64,000 nt of DNA from contig JBHZQV010000013.1 in NCBI GenBank assembly GCA_042867185.1, positions 57,143 to 121,142 on the forward strand, in the 5' to 3' direction. Below the pieces are notes generated by a model. The model was not told the DNA's origin and made no database searches. It was given only the letters and a program-made list of their open reading frames with translations. Below, one piece after another: positions 41,641-49,944 of the stretch. Numbering within the stretch: the first letter of the stretch is position 1; every line of letters begins with the position of its first letter. The stretch is from Xylophilus sp042867185. Its GTDB lineage: Bacteria > Pseudomonadota > Gammaproteobacteria > Burkholderiales > Burkholderiaceae_C. A program made the position numbers and the translations under genes.

Positions 41641-43314
41641 ATGGACAAGACCTGGCTTTCGCAGTACCCGGCAGGCGTGCCGCACGAGATCGACACGGCG
41701 CAGTACCGCTCGCTCGTCGCCCTGATGGAGGAGAGCTTCGGCCGTTTCGCCGACCGCCCCGCCTACAGCTTCATGGGCCGGGACGTGCGCTATTCCGAGA
41801 CCGACACCACCAGCCGCAAGCTGGCCGCCTACCTGCAGGGCCTGGGCCTGGCCAAGGGCGACCGGGTGGCGATCATGATGCCCAACGTGCCGCAGTACCC
41901 GGCGGCCGTCGCGGCCATCCTGCGGGCCGGCTGCATCGTGGTCAACGTCAACCCGCTCTACACCCCGCGCGAGCTGGAGCACCAGCTCAAGGACTCGGGC
42001 GCCAAGGCGATCTTCATCGTCGAGAACTTCGCCCACACGCTGGAGCAGTGCATCGCCGCCACGCCGGTCCAGCACATCGTGCTGTGCGCGATGGGCGACC
42101 CACTGGGCTTCGTGAAGGGCGCCATCGTCAACTACGTGGTGCGCAGGGTGAAGAAGCTGGTGCCGGCGTTCCGGCTGCCCGGCGCGGTGCGGTTCAAGGA
42201 CGCGCTGTCGCGCGGCGGTCGCGGCCGCTTCACCGCGCCCGCGATCGGGCCCGACGACGTGGCGCTGCTGCAGTACACCGGCGGCACCACCGGCGTCAGC
42301 AAGGGCGCGGTGCTGCTGCACCGCAACGTGATCGCCAACGTGCTGCAGTCGGAAGCCTGGAACGACCCGGCGATGCAGAAGGTGCCCAAGGGCGAGCAGA
42401 CCACCGTCATCTGCGCCTTGCCGCTCTACCATATCTTCGCCTTCACGGTGAACATGATGCTGGGCCTGCGGGTCGGCGCCAAGACGGTGCTGATCCCCAA
42501 TCCGCGCGACCTGGCCGGCACCCTCAAAGAGCTGGCCCGGCACCGGTTCCACAGCTTCCCGGCGGTCAACACGCTGTTCAACGGCCTGGCCCACCACCCG
42601 GATTTCGACAAGGTCGACTGGAGCCACCTGGCGGTGTCGGTCGGCGGCGGCATGCAGGTGCAGGCGGCGGTGGCCGAACTCTGGCTGAAGAAGACCGGCT
42701 GCCCGATCGTCGAGGGCTACGGCCTGTCGGAAACCTCGCCCTCGGTCAGCTGCAACCCGAGCAACAGCACCGCCTACACCGGCACCATCGGTCTGCCGCT
42801 GCCCTCGACCGAGATGAAGCTGGTCGACGACGACGGCCACGAGGTGCCGCTGGGCGAGCGCGGCGAGATCGCGATCCGCGGCCCGCAGGTGATGGCCGGC
42901 TACTGGCAGCGCCCCGACGAGACCGCCCGGTCGATGACGGCCGACGGCTTCTTCAAGTCGGGCGACATCGGCGTGGTCGATTCGCGCGGCTATTTCCGCA
43001 TCGTCGACCGCAAGAAGGACATGATCCTGGTGAGCGGCTTCAACGTCTACCCGAACGAGGTCGAAGAAGTCGTCGCGGCGCTGCCCGGCGTGCTGGAGTG
43101 CGCGGCCATCGGCGTGCCCGACGACAAGACCGGCGAGGCGGTCAAGCTGGTGATCGTGCGCCAGGACCCGGCCCTCACCGAGGCGCAGGTGGCCGAGTTC
43201 TGCAAGGCCAACCTCACCGGCTACAAGCGGCCCCGCGTCATCGAGTTCCGCGAGTCGATGCCCAAGACGCCGGTCGGCAAGATCCTGCGGCGCGAGCTGC
43301 GCGACAAGCGCTGA
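41641..43314 (+). CDS. fadD: Long-chain fatty-acid-CoA ligase
   Basis: FadD activates fatty acids to acyl-CoA at the inner membrane for beta-oxidation. The 557-aa protein has the ATP-binding P-loop YTGGTTGVSKGAVLLHRN, the linker motif GYGLSETSPSVS, the FACS motif with DGFFKSGDIG, DRKKDMILVSGFNVYPNEVE and the catalytic Lys near PVGKILRRELR. GAGGAG precedes the ATG. A palindromic operator lies in the promoter. It stands alone after the pnt operon. Confidence 0.96.
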   Translation: MDKTWLSQYPAGVPHEIDTAQYRSLVALMEESFGRFADRPAYSFMGRDVRYSETDTTSRKLAAYLQGLGLAKGDRVAIMMPNVPQYPAAVAAILRAGCIVVNVNPLYTPRELEHQLKDSGAKAIFIVENFAHTLEQCIAATPVQHIVLCAMGDPLGFVKGAIVNYVVRRVKKLVPAFRLPGAVRFKDALSRGGRGRFTAPAIGPDDVALLQYTGGTTGVSKGAVLLHRNVIANVLQSEAWNDPAMQKVPKGEQTTVICALPLYHIFAFTVNMMLGLRVGAKTVLIPNPRDLAGTLKELARHRFHSFPAVNTLFNGLAHHPDFDKVDWSHLAVSVGGGMQVQAAVAELWLKKTGCPIVEGYGLSETSPSVSCNPSNSTAYTGTIGLPLPSTEMKLVDDDGHEVPLGERGEIAIRGPQVMAGYWQRPDETARSMTADGFFKSGDIGVVDSRGYFRIVDRKKDMILVSGFNVYPNEVEEVVAALPGVLECAAIGVPDDKTGEAVKLVIVRQDPALTEAQVAEFCKANLTGYKRPRVIEFRESMPKTPVGKILRRELRDKR

Positions 43315-43350
43315 CCCACCGGGCGCCGGCAGCCTCCGGCCCGGTGCCTT

Positions 43351-43375
43351 GCCGATCCCGCAGCGCAGGATCGGC
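43351..43375 (+). terminator. Hairpin after fadD, possible terminator
   Basis: GCCGATCC (43351-43358) and GGATCGGC (43368-43375) make a perfect 8-bp stem with a 9-nt loop, 37 bp after the fadD stop. No T-run follows, so it may only protect or pause the transcript. Confidence 0.35.
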
Positions 43376-43425
43376 ACCCTGACGATGGGGCCGCCCCCGC
43401 GAACCGGCGTGCGATCATCGACGCG

Positions 43426-44250
43426 ATGACCACCGCACCCGTTCCCGGCGCCTTCGCGCCCGCCCCGTCTCCGGCCCTCGACACCCCCCGCCCGCTGGCC
43501 ATCCTCAGTGCACTGCCCGAGGAGCAGCAGGGCCTGGAACAACGCCTGACCGACCGGCTGCCAGCGGCCACCCATGCCGGCCGCCGCTTCGTGCAGGGCC
43601 GGCTCCACGGCCGGCCGGTGGTGCTGGCGCTGTGCGGCATCGGCAAGGTGGCCGCCGCCACCACCGCCACCGTGCTGGCCGAGCGTTTCGGCGTGCGGGG
43701 CATCGTCTTCACCGGCGTGGCGGGCGGGCTGGGCGAGGGCGTGCAGGTCGGCGACATCGTGGTGGCCGAGGCCTGCGTGCAGCACGACATGGACGCATCG
43801 CCCCTGTTCCCGCGCTTCGAGGTCCCGCTCTACGGCCGCGCGCTGTTCGAGACCGACCCCGCCCTGACCGGCCACCTGGCGCAGGCCGCGCACGCCACCC
43901 TGCAGGACCTGCCGGCCCTGCTGCCCACCGCCGACCGCGGCCGCTTCGACCTGCAGACCCCCCAGGTGCACTGCGGCCTGCTGGCCAGCGGCGACCGCTT
44001 CGTCTCCTCGCGGCAAGAGGCCGCCCTGCTGCGCGCCGCGGTGCCCGACGCCCTGGCCGTCGACATGGAGAGCGCCGCCGTCGCCCAGGTCTGCGCCGAC
44101 TACCGCATCGCCTTCGCCGCCGTCCGCACCGTCTCGGACCGCGCCGACGAGACCGCCCATGTCGACTTCCCCGCCTTCGTCACCGCCGTCGCCAGCCGCT
44201 ACGCCGAAGCCGTCGTCGGCCGTTTTCTGGATTCGCTACAAAAAGAATAG
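43426..44250 (+). CDS. mtnN: 5'-methylthioadenosine/S-adenosylhomocysteine nucleosidase
   Basis: This 274-aa nucleosidase cleaves adenine from MTA and SAH to recycle methionine and methyl-transfer by-products. It has the family motifs LAILSALPEEQQGL (catalytic Glu), LCGIGKVAAATTA, GVAGGLGEGVQVGDIVVAE, SGDRFV, and AVDMESAAVAQVC with the ribose-binding Met-Glu and the catalytic Asp in VRTVSDRADE. A 20-residue Pro/Ala leader precedes the domain. The last codons and TAG stop lie within a family-1 repeat. Confidence 0.93.
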   Translation: MTTAPVPGAFAPAPSPALDTPRPLAILSALPEEQQGLEQRLTDRLPAATHAGRRFVQGRLHGRPVVLALCGIGKVAAATTATVLAERFGVRGIVFTGVAGGLGEGVQVGDIVVAEACVQHDMDASPLFPRFEVPLYGRALFETDPALTGHLAQAAHATLQDLPALLPTADRGRFDLQTPQVHCGLLASGDRFVSSRQEAALLRAAVPDALAVDMESAAVAQVCADYRIAFAAVRTVSDRADETAHVDFPAFVTAVASRYAEAVVGRFLDSLQKE

Positions 44251-44291
44251 CTAAAGGTCGGCGCACAGAGCCGGCTACACCCTATTTTTAT
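44235..44291. repeat. Interspersed 3'-end repeat, family 1, copy B
   Basis: Core GCTACAAAAAGAATAGC at 44235-44251, then TAAAGGTCG, GAGCCGGCTACACC and a TATTTTTATT run. The mtnN stop TAG (44248-44250) lies in the core at the same place as the stop in copy D. Confidence 0.75.
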
Positions 44292-44322
44292 TTGAATTTG
44301 CTTCCGGTATTCCACACGACGC

Positions 44323-44448
44323 GTGAAGAGGTGGAAGAGGCGTAGCGAGCAGCCCCGAGTGTGCGCCGAGGACCGGAGCCGTACTTCTGTACGGTGAGGA
44401 CCACAGGCGCGCAATCGGGGCGCGCAGTAGCCTATTCCACCTCTTCAC
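44323..44448. repeat. Long imperfect inverted repeat at the corA 3' end
   Basis: The outer arms are perfect over 14 bp (44323-44336 and 44435-44448), the inner arms over 6 bp (CCGTAC 44379-44384 and GTACGG 44389-44394) around a TTCT loop. Between them the arms match at roughly three of four positions, giving a stem near 60 bp. The right arm contains the corA stop codon. The element fills nearly the whole gap between the convergent mtnN and corA genes after repeat copy B, and may act as a two-way terminator or a mobile miniature element. Confidence 0.75.
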
Positions 44449-45431
44449 CCCAGCCAGCCGCGGCGGCGGAAGTACCACATGGGGCCGACGGCGCTGGTCA
44501 CCATCAGCGCCAGCACGTACGGATACCCCAGCGTCCAGTCCAGCTCCGGCATGTACTTGAAGTTCATCCCGTAGATGCTGGCGATCAGCGTCGGCGGCAG
44601 CAGCGCCACGCTGGCCACCGAGAAGATCTTGATGATCTTGTTCTGGTTGATGTTGATGAAGCCGACCGTCGCGTCCATCAGGAAGTTGATCTTGTCGAAC
44701 AGGAAGGCGGTGTGGTTGTCGAGCGATTCGATGTCGCGCAGGATCTGGCGCGCTTCCTCGAACTGCTCGGCGTTGAGCATCTTGCTGCGCATCATGAAGC
44801 TCACCGCGCGGCGGGTGTCCATCACGTTGCGGCGGATGCGGCCGTTCAGGTCTTCCTGCCGCGCGATCGCGCCCAGCACCTTGCCGGCCAGCTCGTCGGT
44901 CACCTCGCCCGACAGCACCATCGTGCTGGCCTTCTCCAGCGCCTCGTAGATGTTCTCGAGCGTGTCGGCGGAGTATTCGGCGTCGGCGTCGAACAGCTTC
45001 AGCAGCACGTCCTTCGCGTCCTCGATCAGGCCGGGCGCGCGGCGGGCGCGCATCCGCAGCAGGCGGAAGGTGGGCACGTCCTCGTCGTGGATGGTGAACA
45101 GCACGCCGCGGCTCTTGTTGCCACCGTTGTACTGGTTGAGGATGAAAGCCACCCGCACCGAGCGCGGCTCTTCGTCGTCGTCGATCAAAAAATCGCTGCG
45201 GACATGCAGGTCGCCGTTGTCTTCTTCATAGAAGCGGGCGGATTCCTCGATGTCCTCGCCGGTCGCATCCTCGGGGATCGACAGGGCGTAGTGGTGCTTG
45301 ATCCAGCGCTTCTCTTCGGGCGTGGGGGCTTCCAGGTCGACCCAGATCGGCTGGAATCGGGTGAGTTCTTCGAGCGACTCGATCTCTTCCTGGACGAGCC
45401 GGCCGTTGACGAGCGAAAAAATGTTGAGCAT
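44445..45431 (-). CDS. corA: CorA magnesium/cobalt channel
   Basis: The 328-aa protein has the CorA layout: a large acidic cytoplasmic funnel, then two C-terminal membrane helices. The pore motif GMN is seen in SIYGMNFKYMPEL, and the inner helix is preceded by the long stalk with NQNKIIKIFSVASVALLPPTLIA. The ATG at 45431 has GGGAG before it; the longer frame upstream is discarded. A GTCGG/CCGAC hairpin (45517-45532) lies in its 5' leader region. The 3' end lies in a long inverted repeat. Confidence 0.94.
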   Translation of the reverse strand: MLNIFSLVNGRLVQEEIESLEELTRFQPIWVDLEAPTPEEKRWIKHHYALSIPEDATGEDIEESARFYEEDNGDLHVRSDFLIDDDEEPRSVRVAFILNQYNGGNKSRGVLFTIHDEDVPTFRLLRMRARRAPGLIEDAKDVLLKLFDADAEYSADTLENIYEALEKASTMVLSGEVTDELAGKVLGAIARQEDLNGRIRRNVMDTRRAVSFMMRSKMLNAEQFEEARQILRDIESLDNHTAFLFDKINFLMDATVGFININQNKIIKIFSVASVALLPPTLIASIYGMNFKYMPELDWTLGYPYVLALMVTSAVGPMWYFRRRGWLG

Positions 45432-45895
45432 GGCGAACTCCCGTGGCGGGTTGCATCGGTCGGGTGGGGGTGGGGGCAGGCTTCCAACCCCCGGCCACGC
45501 GGTACGCGCCACAGGAGTCGGAAGCTACCGACTGGGAAGGGTTTCCAAGGTGCTTGTGTCTGAAAAAGTCAGGCCGGGATTATGGCACTGCAGCATTCGC
45601 CGGCGCCCTGCATCGGTGCTCGCCCAGAACGGTGCACGCAGGCTGCGGCAACCCCGTCTGCGGGTCGGGTATCGCGCCACCTTCGGGGCCGAAAGCGTTT
45701 TTTACAATCGTGTGAAAACTAAAAGAATCCTTTCCATATCAAGGGGTTGCGGAGGGCGCATGCCGGTTTTCGACCGTCCGGGCGATTGATTTCTGCCAAG
45801 CCGCGGCGCATCATGGATTCGCCGGCACGCATGAGTTCGTTCCGCCCCCGAAAGGCGGTCATTTCCACTGGAGTTTGTTTTCCTGGAGGCTACTT
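45432..45895. other. 464-bp intergenic region between corA and hpf
   Basis: No gene is seen here. It holds the divergent 5' regions of corA and hpf, a small hairpin (GTCGG 45517-45521 with CCGAC 45528-45532), and an AT-rich stretch near 45700-45745 that may carry the hpf promoter. In most relatives rpoN lies directly upstream of hpf; no trace of rpoN is visible in this gap. I found no convincing -24/-12 promoter. Confidence 0.6.
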
Positions 45896-46225
45896 ATGAA
45901 TCTGACGATCAGCGGTCATCACCTTGATGTCACCCCGGCCCTGCACGACTACGTTACGGCCAAGATGGACAGGATCACGCGGCACTTCGACCAGGTGGTC
46001 GATGTGAAGGTCCTGCTCAGCGTGGAAAAGCAAAAAGAAAAGCAGGGGCGGCAACGCGCCGAATGCAACATCAACGTGAAGGGCAGCAGCATGTTCGCCG
46101 AATGCGCCCATGCCGATCTGTATGCCGCCGTAGACGAACTCGTCGACAAGCTCGATCGCCAGGTGGTCCGCCACAAGGACCGCGTCCAGGACCACCACCA
46201 CGCGGCACCCAAGCGGCTGATGTGA
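45896..46225 (+). CDS. hpf: Ribosome hibernation-promoting factor
   Basis: The 109-aa short-form HPF/YfiA protein binds the 30S decoding region and promotes 100S dimers in slow-growing cells. It has the family start MNLTISGHHLDVTPALHDYV, the basic KQKEKQGRQRAECNINVKG strand and AVDELVDKLDRQVVRHKDR. GGAGG at 45885-45889 is a strong ribosome site. It lies 100 bp before ptsN, as in most proteobacteria, but rpoN is missing upstream. Confidence 0.95.
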   Translation: MNLTISGHHLDVTPALHDYVTAKMDRITRHFDQVVDVKVLLSVEKQKEKQGRQRAECNINVKGSSMFAECAHADLYAAVDELVDKLDRQVVRHKDRVQDHHHAAPKRLM

Positions 46226-46325
46226 GCCTGCGCGGGCCCGGCCCCGGCTGTTGCGCGCCTGCGCCAGCCGCGTGGCCATGGGGGTGGATTGTTGCAGTGC
46301 AAGGTGCATAATCCGCCCTCACACC

Positions 46326-46793
46326 ATGAACCGTCTCGCCTCCATATTGCCGGCCGCTCAAGTGCTCGTGAGCGTAGATGCCACCAGTAAAAAGCGTGCA
46401 TTCGAAGAGGCGGGACTTCTTTTCGAAGAGCTGCACGGCCTGAGCCGCGCGCTCATCACCGACAGCCTCTTCGCCCGTGAACGGCTCGGTTCCACCGGCC
46501 TGGGCCACGGTGTCGCGATTCCCCACGGACGCATCAAGGGCCTCAAGGCGCCGATGGCCGCCGTGTTCCAGCTGGCCCAGCCGATCGGCTTCGACGCACC
46601 GGACGAGCGGGCGGTAGCGCTCCTGATCTTCCTGCTGGTGCCCGAGGCGGCCACGCAGAAGCACCTCGAAATCCTCTCCGAGATCGCCGAGCTGCTGAGC
46701 GACGCGCCCCTGCGCGAAAAGATCAAGGCCTGCGGCGACGCCACCGAGCTGCACACCATCATCAGCGCCTGGCATTCGACCCAGGTCGCCTGA
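46326..46793 (+). CDS. ptsN: Nitrogen PTS EIIA protein
   Basis: The 155-aa EIIA-Ntr receives phosphate from the nitrogen PTS and regulates K+ transport and nitrogen-related functions by protein contact. The phospho-acceptor is His67 in GVAIPHGRIKGL. Other family motifs are LFARERLGSTGLG and HLEILSEIAELLSD. It is followed by hprK after 40 bp. The K+ transporter kup is also in this window but far downstream. Confidence 0.95.
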   Translation: MNRLASILPAAQVLVSVDATSKKRAFEEAGLLFEELHGLSRALITDSLFARERLGSTGLGHGVAIPHGRIKGLKAPMAAVFQLAQPIGFDAPDERAVALLIFLLVPEAATQKHLEILSEIAELLSDAPLREKIKACGDATELHTIISAWHSTQVA

Positions 46794-46833
46794 GCCGGCT
46801 CCTTCTTCCTGCGTCCGCCACCGGCCCTCACGC

Positions 46834-47790
46834 TTGAAACCCACCGTCGTCAGTGCCGACGCCCTCTTCGAGGAATTCCGGGGCTCCCTGCGCTGGGAAT
46901 GGATGGCCGGCCTGGGCGCGTCGGAGCGCAGCTTCGAGGCGGTGGCGGTATCGGCCGCCCGCTCGGGCGCCGATCTGGTCGGCTACCTCAATTACATCCA
47001 TCCCTACCGGGTGCAGATCCTGGGCGAGCGCGAAATCGCCTACCTGACCAATGCCACCGCCGAGGACTGCGCCCGCCGCATCGCCCGCATCGTGACGCTG
47101 GAGCCGCCGGTGCTGATCATCACCGACGGCCAGACGGCGCCCGACGCGCTGGTGTCGATGTGCGAGCGGGCGCAGATCCCGATGTTCGCCACGCACGAGT
47201 CGGCGGCCTTCGTGATCGACGTGCTGCGCGCCTACCTGTCGAAGCACTTCGCCGACCGGGTCACGATGCACGGCGTCTTCATGGACATCCTGGGCCTGGG
47301 CGTGATGATCACCGGCGAATCCGGCCTGGGCAAGAGCGAACTGGGGCTGGAGCTGATCTCGCGCGGCAACGGCCTGGTGGCAGACGATGCGGTCGATCTC
47401 TACCGGATCAACCAGGCGACGATCGAGGGCCGCTGCCCCGAGCTGCTGCAGAACCTGCTGGAGGTGCGCGGCATCGGCCTGCTCGACATCCGCGCGATCT
47501 TCGGCGAGACGGCGGTGCGCCGCAAGATGCGGCTGAAGCTGATCGTGCACCTGGTCCGCAAGGAGACGATGGAGCGCGAATACGAGCGACTGCCGTACGA
47601 ACCCCTGACGCAGGACGTGCTGGCGGTGCCGGTGCGCAAGGCGGTGATCCAGGTGGTGGCGGGCCGCAACATCGCCGTGCTGGTCGAGGCGGCGGTGCGC
47701 AACACGATCCTGCAGCTGCGCGGCATCGATACTTATCAAGAATTCGTGGAGCGCCACCAGCGCGCCATGGAGCGCGGCGAGCCCGACTGA
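46834..47790 (+). CDS. hprK: HPr kinase/phosphorylase
   Basis: The 318-aa enzyme phosphorylates and dephosphorylates a serine of HPr. It has the Walker A loop GESGLGKS (about residues 161-168), the family signature EVRGIGLLDIRAIFGE and the C-terminal VPVRKAVIQVVAGRNIAVLVE. No ATG fits the family start, so a TTG at 46834 is used (MKPTVVSADALFEEF). In betaproteobacteria HprK works with the ptsN/HPr/EI branch. It converges with fur. Confidence 0.95.
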   Translation: MKPTVVSADALFEEFRGSLRWEWMAGLGASERSFEAVAVSAARSGADLVGYLNYIHPYRVQILGEREIAYLTNATAEDCARRIARIVTLEPPVLIITDGQTAPDALVSMCERAQIPMFATHESAAFVIDVLRAYLSKHFADRVTMHGVFMDILGLGVMITGESGLGKSELGLELISRGNGLVADDAVDLYRINQATIEGRCPELLQNLLEVRGIGLLDIRAIFGETAVRRKMRLKLIVHLVRKETMEREYERLPYEPLTQDVLAVPVRKAVIQVVAGRNIAVLVEAAVRNTILQLRGIDTYQEFVERHQRAMERGEPD

Positions 47791-47865
47791 GAAGGTGCGA
47801 GCGGCCTGCCGCGCCACCCGGTTGCGCAGCGGCGGTCCTTGCCGTACTCCCGCACGGCCCTGGCG

Positions 47866-48297
47866 TCAGCGCAGCGTCTGCTTGGCGACCGCATCCGGCG
47901 ACAGGCCGAACAGGATCACCGTGTGGTCCTGCAGCACCCAGCCGCGGGCCTTGGCGATCGCCTGCAGCCGCTTCTCGATCTCGGCGTCGTGGAACTCCTC
48001 GACCTTGCCGGTGGTGGTGCAGATCAGATGGTCGTGGTGCTCGCCCTCGTTCAACTCGTAGACCGCCTTGCCGCCTTCGAAATGGCGGCGGCTCAAAATG
48101 CCGGCCTGCTCGAACTGGGTCAGCACCCGGTACACGGTGGCCAGGCCGATGTCGGAGCGCTCTTCCAGCAGCACGCGGAACACGTCTTCCGCCGTCAGGT
48201 GGCGCTCGATGCTTTTCTGGAAAATCTCCAGGATCTTCAGGCGGGGCAGCGTGGCTTTGAGCCCCGTGCTCTTCAGGTCGTCGATGTTGGTGGGCAT
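47866..48297 (-). CDS. fur: Ferric uptake regulator
   Basis: The 143-aa Fur has the winged-helix domain (LKATLPRLKILEIFQ, GLATVYRVLTQFEQAGIL) and the metal-binding HHDH at residues 87-90. It has only one cysteine, Cys93 in LICTTTGKVEEF. Most Fur proteins have a CxxC here for structural zinc; the second Cys is Thr, and no C-terminal CxxC exists. Regulatory metal ligands His33, His88, His90 and later Glu/His are present, so iron sensing should remain. It is divergent from bamE, an arrangement typical for this order. Confidence 0.95.
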   Translation of the reverse strand: MPTNIDDLKSTGLKATLPRLKILEIFQKSIERHLTAEDVFRVLLEERSDIGLATVYRVLTQFEQAGILSRRHFEGGKAVYELNEGEHHDHLICTTTGKVEEFHDAEIEKRLQAIAKARGWVLQDHTVILFGLSPDAVAKQTLR

Positions 48298-48397
48298 GGG
48301 CTGCGGGTCTCCAAGGCAGTCGGTTCGGGTTCGGTGTGCAGACGGCCGCGCGGGTGTCTGCAGGGTGCGGCGGCCAGGGCGAGGCGTGGCCTGCATC

Positions 48398-48403
48398 TAC
48401 AAT
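48398..48403 (+). promoter_or_regulatory. bamE -10 element
   Basis: TACAAT at 48398-48403 lies 30 bp before the bamE ATG in the 136-bp fur/bamE gap. The -35 is weak. I did not see a clear Fur box in the gap. Confidence 0.4.
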
Positions 48404-48433
48404 GGTTCGATCATATCGCCAGCACCTCCAGAC

Positions 48434-49000
48434 ATGCCTGATCTTTTCCGACGCGTCGCGCTTGCCGGCGCAGCCGCTGCAGCGTGCGTCGTCCTGCCGG
48501 CCTGCGGCTCTTTCGACAGCGCGAGCAATCGCATCGCCAGCGTGATCACGCCCTACAAGATCGAGGTGGTGCAGGGCAATTTCGTCTCCAAGGAGCAGGT
48601 CGCCGCGCTGCAGAACGGCATGAGCCGGCTGCAGGTGCGCGAGGTGCTCGGCACGCCGCTGATGACCAGCGTGTTCCATGCCGACCGCTGGGACTACGTC
48701 TTCACCATCAAGCGCCCGGGCGTCGAGGCCCAGCCGCGCAGGCTCAGCCTGTTCTTCAAGAACGACCTGCTGGAACGCTTCGAGGGCGACGAGATGCCGA
48801 GCGAGGCCGACTTCGTCGCATCGCTCGACACCCGCAACCGCGCCTCCGGCAAGGTGCCGGTGCTGGAAGCGACCGACGACCAGCTGAAGAAATTCCCCGG
48901 TCCCAAGGTGCCCGCACCCGAATCGGCCACGTCCGAAGCCGCCGAGCCGCCGCTGCCGACCCGCTACCCGTCGCTGGACGCCCGGCCCGCCCAGCCTTGA
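48434..49000 (+). CDS. bamE: Outer-membrane assembly lipoprotein BamE
   Basis: The 188-aa lipoprotein (lipobox LPAC, Cys24) is part of the BAM complex that inserts beta-barrels in the outer membrane. The SmpA/OmlA domain is clear: YKIEVVQGNFVSKEQVAALQNGMS as a bipartite pattern, VREVLGTPLMTSVFHADRWDYVF, and a C-terminal FFKNDLLERFEGDE. A Pro/Ala/Glu tail follows. It is divergent from fur and followed by dapB. Confidence 0.94.
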   Translation: MPDLFRRVALAGAAAAACVVLPACGSFDSASNRIASVITPYKIEVVQGNFVSKEQVAALQNGMSRLQVREVLGTPLMTSVFHADRWDYVFTIKRPGVEAQPRRLSLFFKNDLLERFEGDEMPSEADFVASLDTRNRASGKVPVLEATDDQLKKFPGPKVPAPESATSEAAEPPLPTRYPSLDARPAQP

Positions 49001-49094
49001 TCCGCGGCGCCGGGCGTCGCGGCCACGGGGGCGCCGCCCGCAGCCGTGCCGCTCTCGCTTTCCGTTCCTCGATCTCTCTCCTTCAGGATTTCGC

Positions 49095-49925
49095 ATGAGT
49101 GCGTTGCCTTCTTCCCAAAACCCGGTTCGCGTGGCGATCGCCGGGGCCTCCGGCCGCATGGGCCGCATGCTGATCGAAGCGGTGCGCGCGTCCGACGACT
49201 GCGTGCTGGCCGGCGCGCTCGACGTGCCCGCCAGCCCCGCGATCGCCTCCGATGCGTCGGCCTTCCTGGGCACCGCCAGCGGCATCGCGATCACCGCCGA
49301 CATCGCCACCGCGATCGCGGATGCCGATGTGCTGATCGACTTCACCCGCCCCGAAGGCACGATGGCCCACCTGGCCGCCTGCCGCGAGCGCGGCGTGGCC
49401 CTGGTGATCGGCACCACCGGATTCACCGCCGCGCAGAAGGCCGACATCGGCTCGGCCGCGCAGCAGATCCCGATCGTGATGGCGCCCAACATGAGCGTCG
49501 GCGTCAACGTCACCCTGAAGCTGCTGGAGATGGCGGCCAAGGCGCTCTCGACCGGCTACGACATCGAGATCGTCGAGGCCCACCACCGCCACAAGGTCGA
49601 TGCGCCCTCGGGCACCGCGCTCAAGATGGGCGAGGTGATCGCCGGTGCGCTGGGCCGCTCGCTCGAAGCGTGCGCCGTCTATTCCCGCGAAGGCGTGACC
49701 GGCGAGCGCGACCCGTCCTCGATCGGCTTCGCGACGATCCGCGGCGGCGACATCGTCGGCGACCACACGGTGCTCTTCGCCGGCACCGGCGAGCGCATCG
49801 AGATCACCCACAAATCCGCCAGCCGCGCGACCTATGCGCAGGGCAGCCTGCGGGCGGCGCGCTTCCTGGCCGGGCACAAGAGCGGCCTGTTCGACATGTT
49901 CGACGTACTGGGCCTGCAGGGCTGA
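49095..49925 (+). CDS. dapB: 4-hydroxy-tetrahydrodipicolinate reductase
   Basis: DapB makes tetrahydrodipicolinate in the lysine and diaminopimelate pathway. The 276-aa protein has the NAD(P)H motif VAIAGASGRMGRML, the IDFTRPEGT loop, and the catalytic/substrate motif EAHHRHKVDAPSGTAL. The ATG at 49095 follows AGGATTT. Placement after bamE and before exbB is a standard block in Comamonadaceae. Confidence 0.97.
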   Translation: MSALPSSQNPVRVAIAGASGRMGRMLIEAVRASDDCVLAGALDVPASPAIASDASAFLGTASGIAITADIATAIADADVLIDFTRPEGTMAHLAACRERGVALVIGTTGFTAAQKADIGSAAQQIPIVMAPNMSVGVNVTLKLLEMAAKALSTGYDIEIVEAHHRHKVDAPSGTALKMGEVIAGALGRSLEACAVYSREGVTGERDPSSIGFATIRGGDIVGDHTVLFAGTGERIEITHKSASRATYAQGSLRAARFLAGHKSGLFDMFDVLGLQG

Positions 49926-49944
49926 AGCAGCAGGAGGAAGCAAG

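Noticed and set aside
45570..45895. Possible sigma-54 promoter (TGGCAC near 45588) before hpf
   Set aside because: The matching TTGC element is absent at the required spacing.
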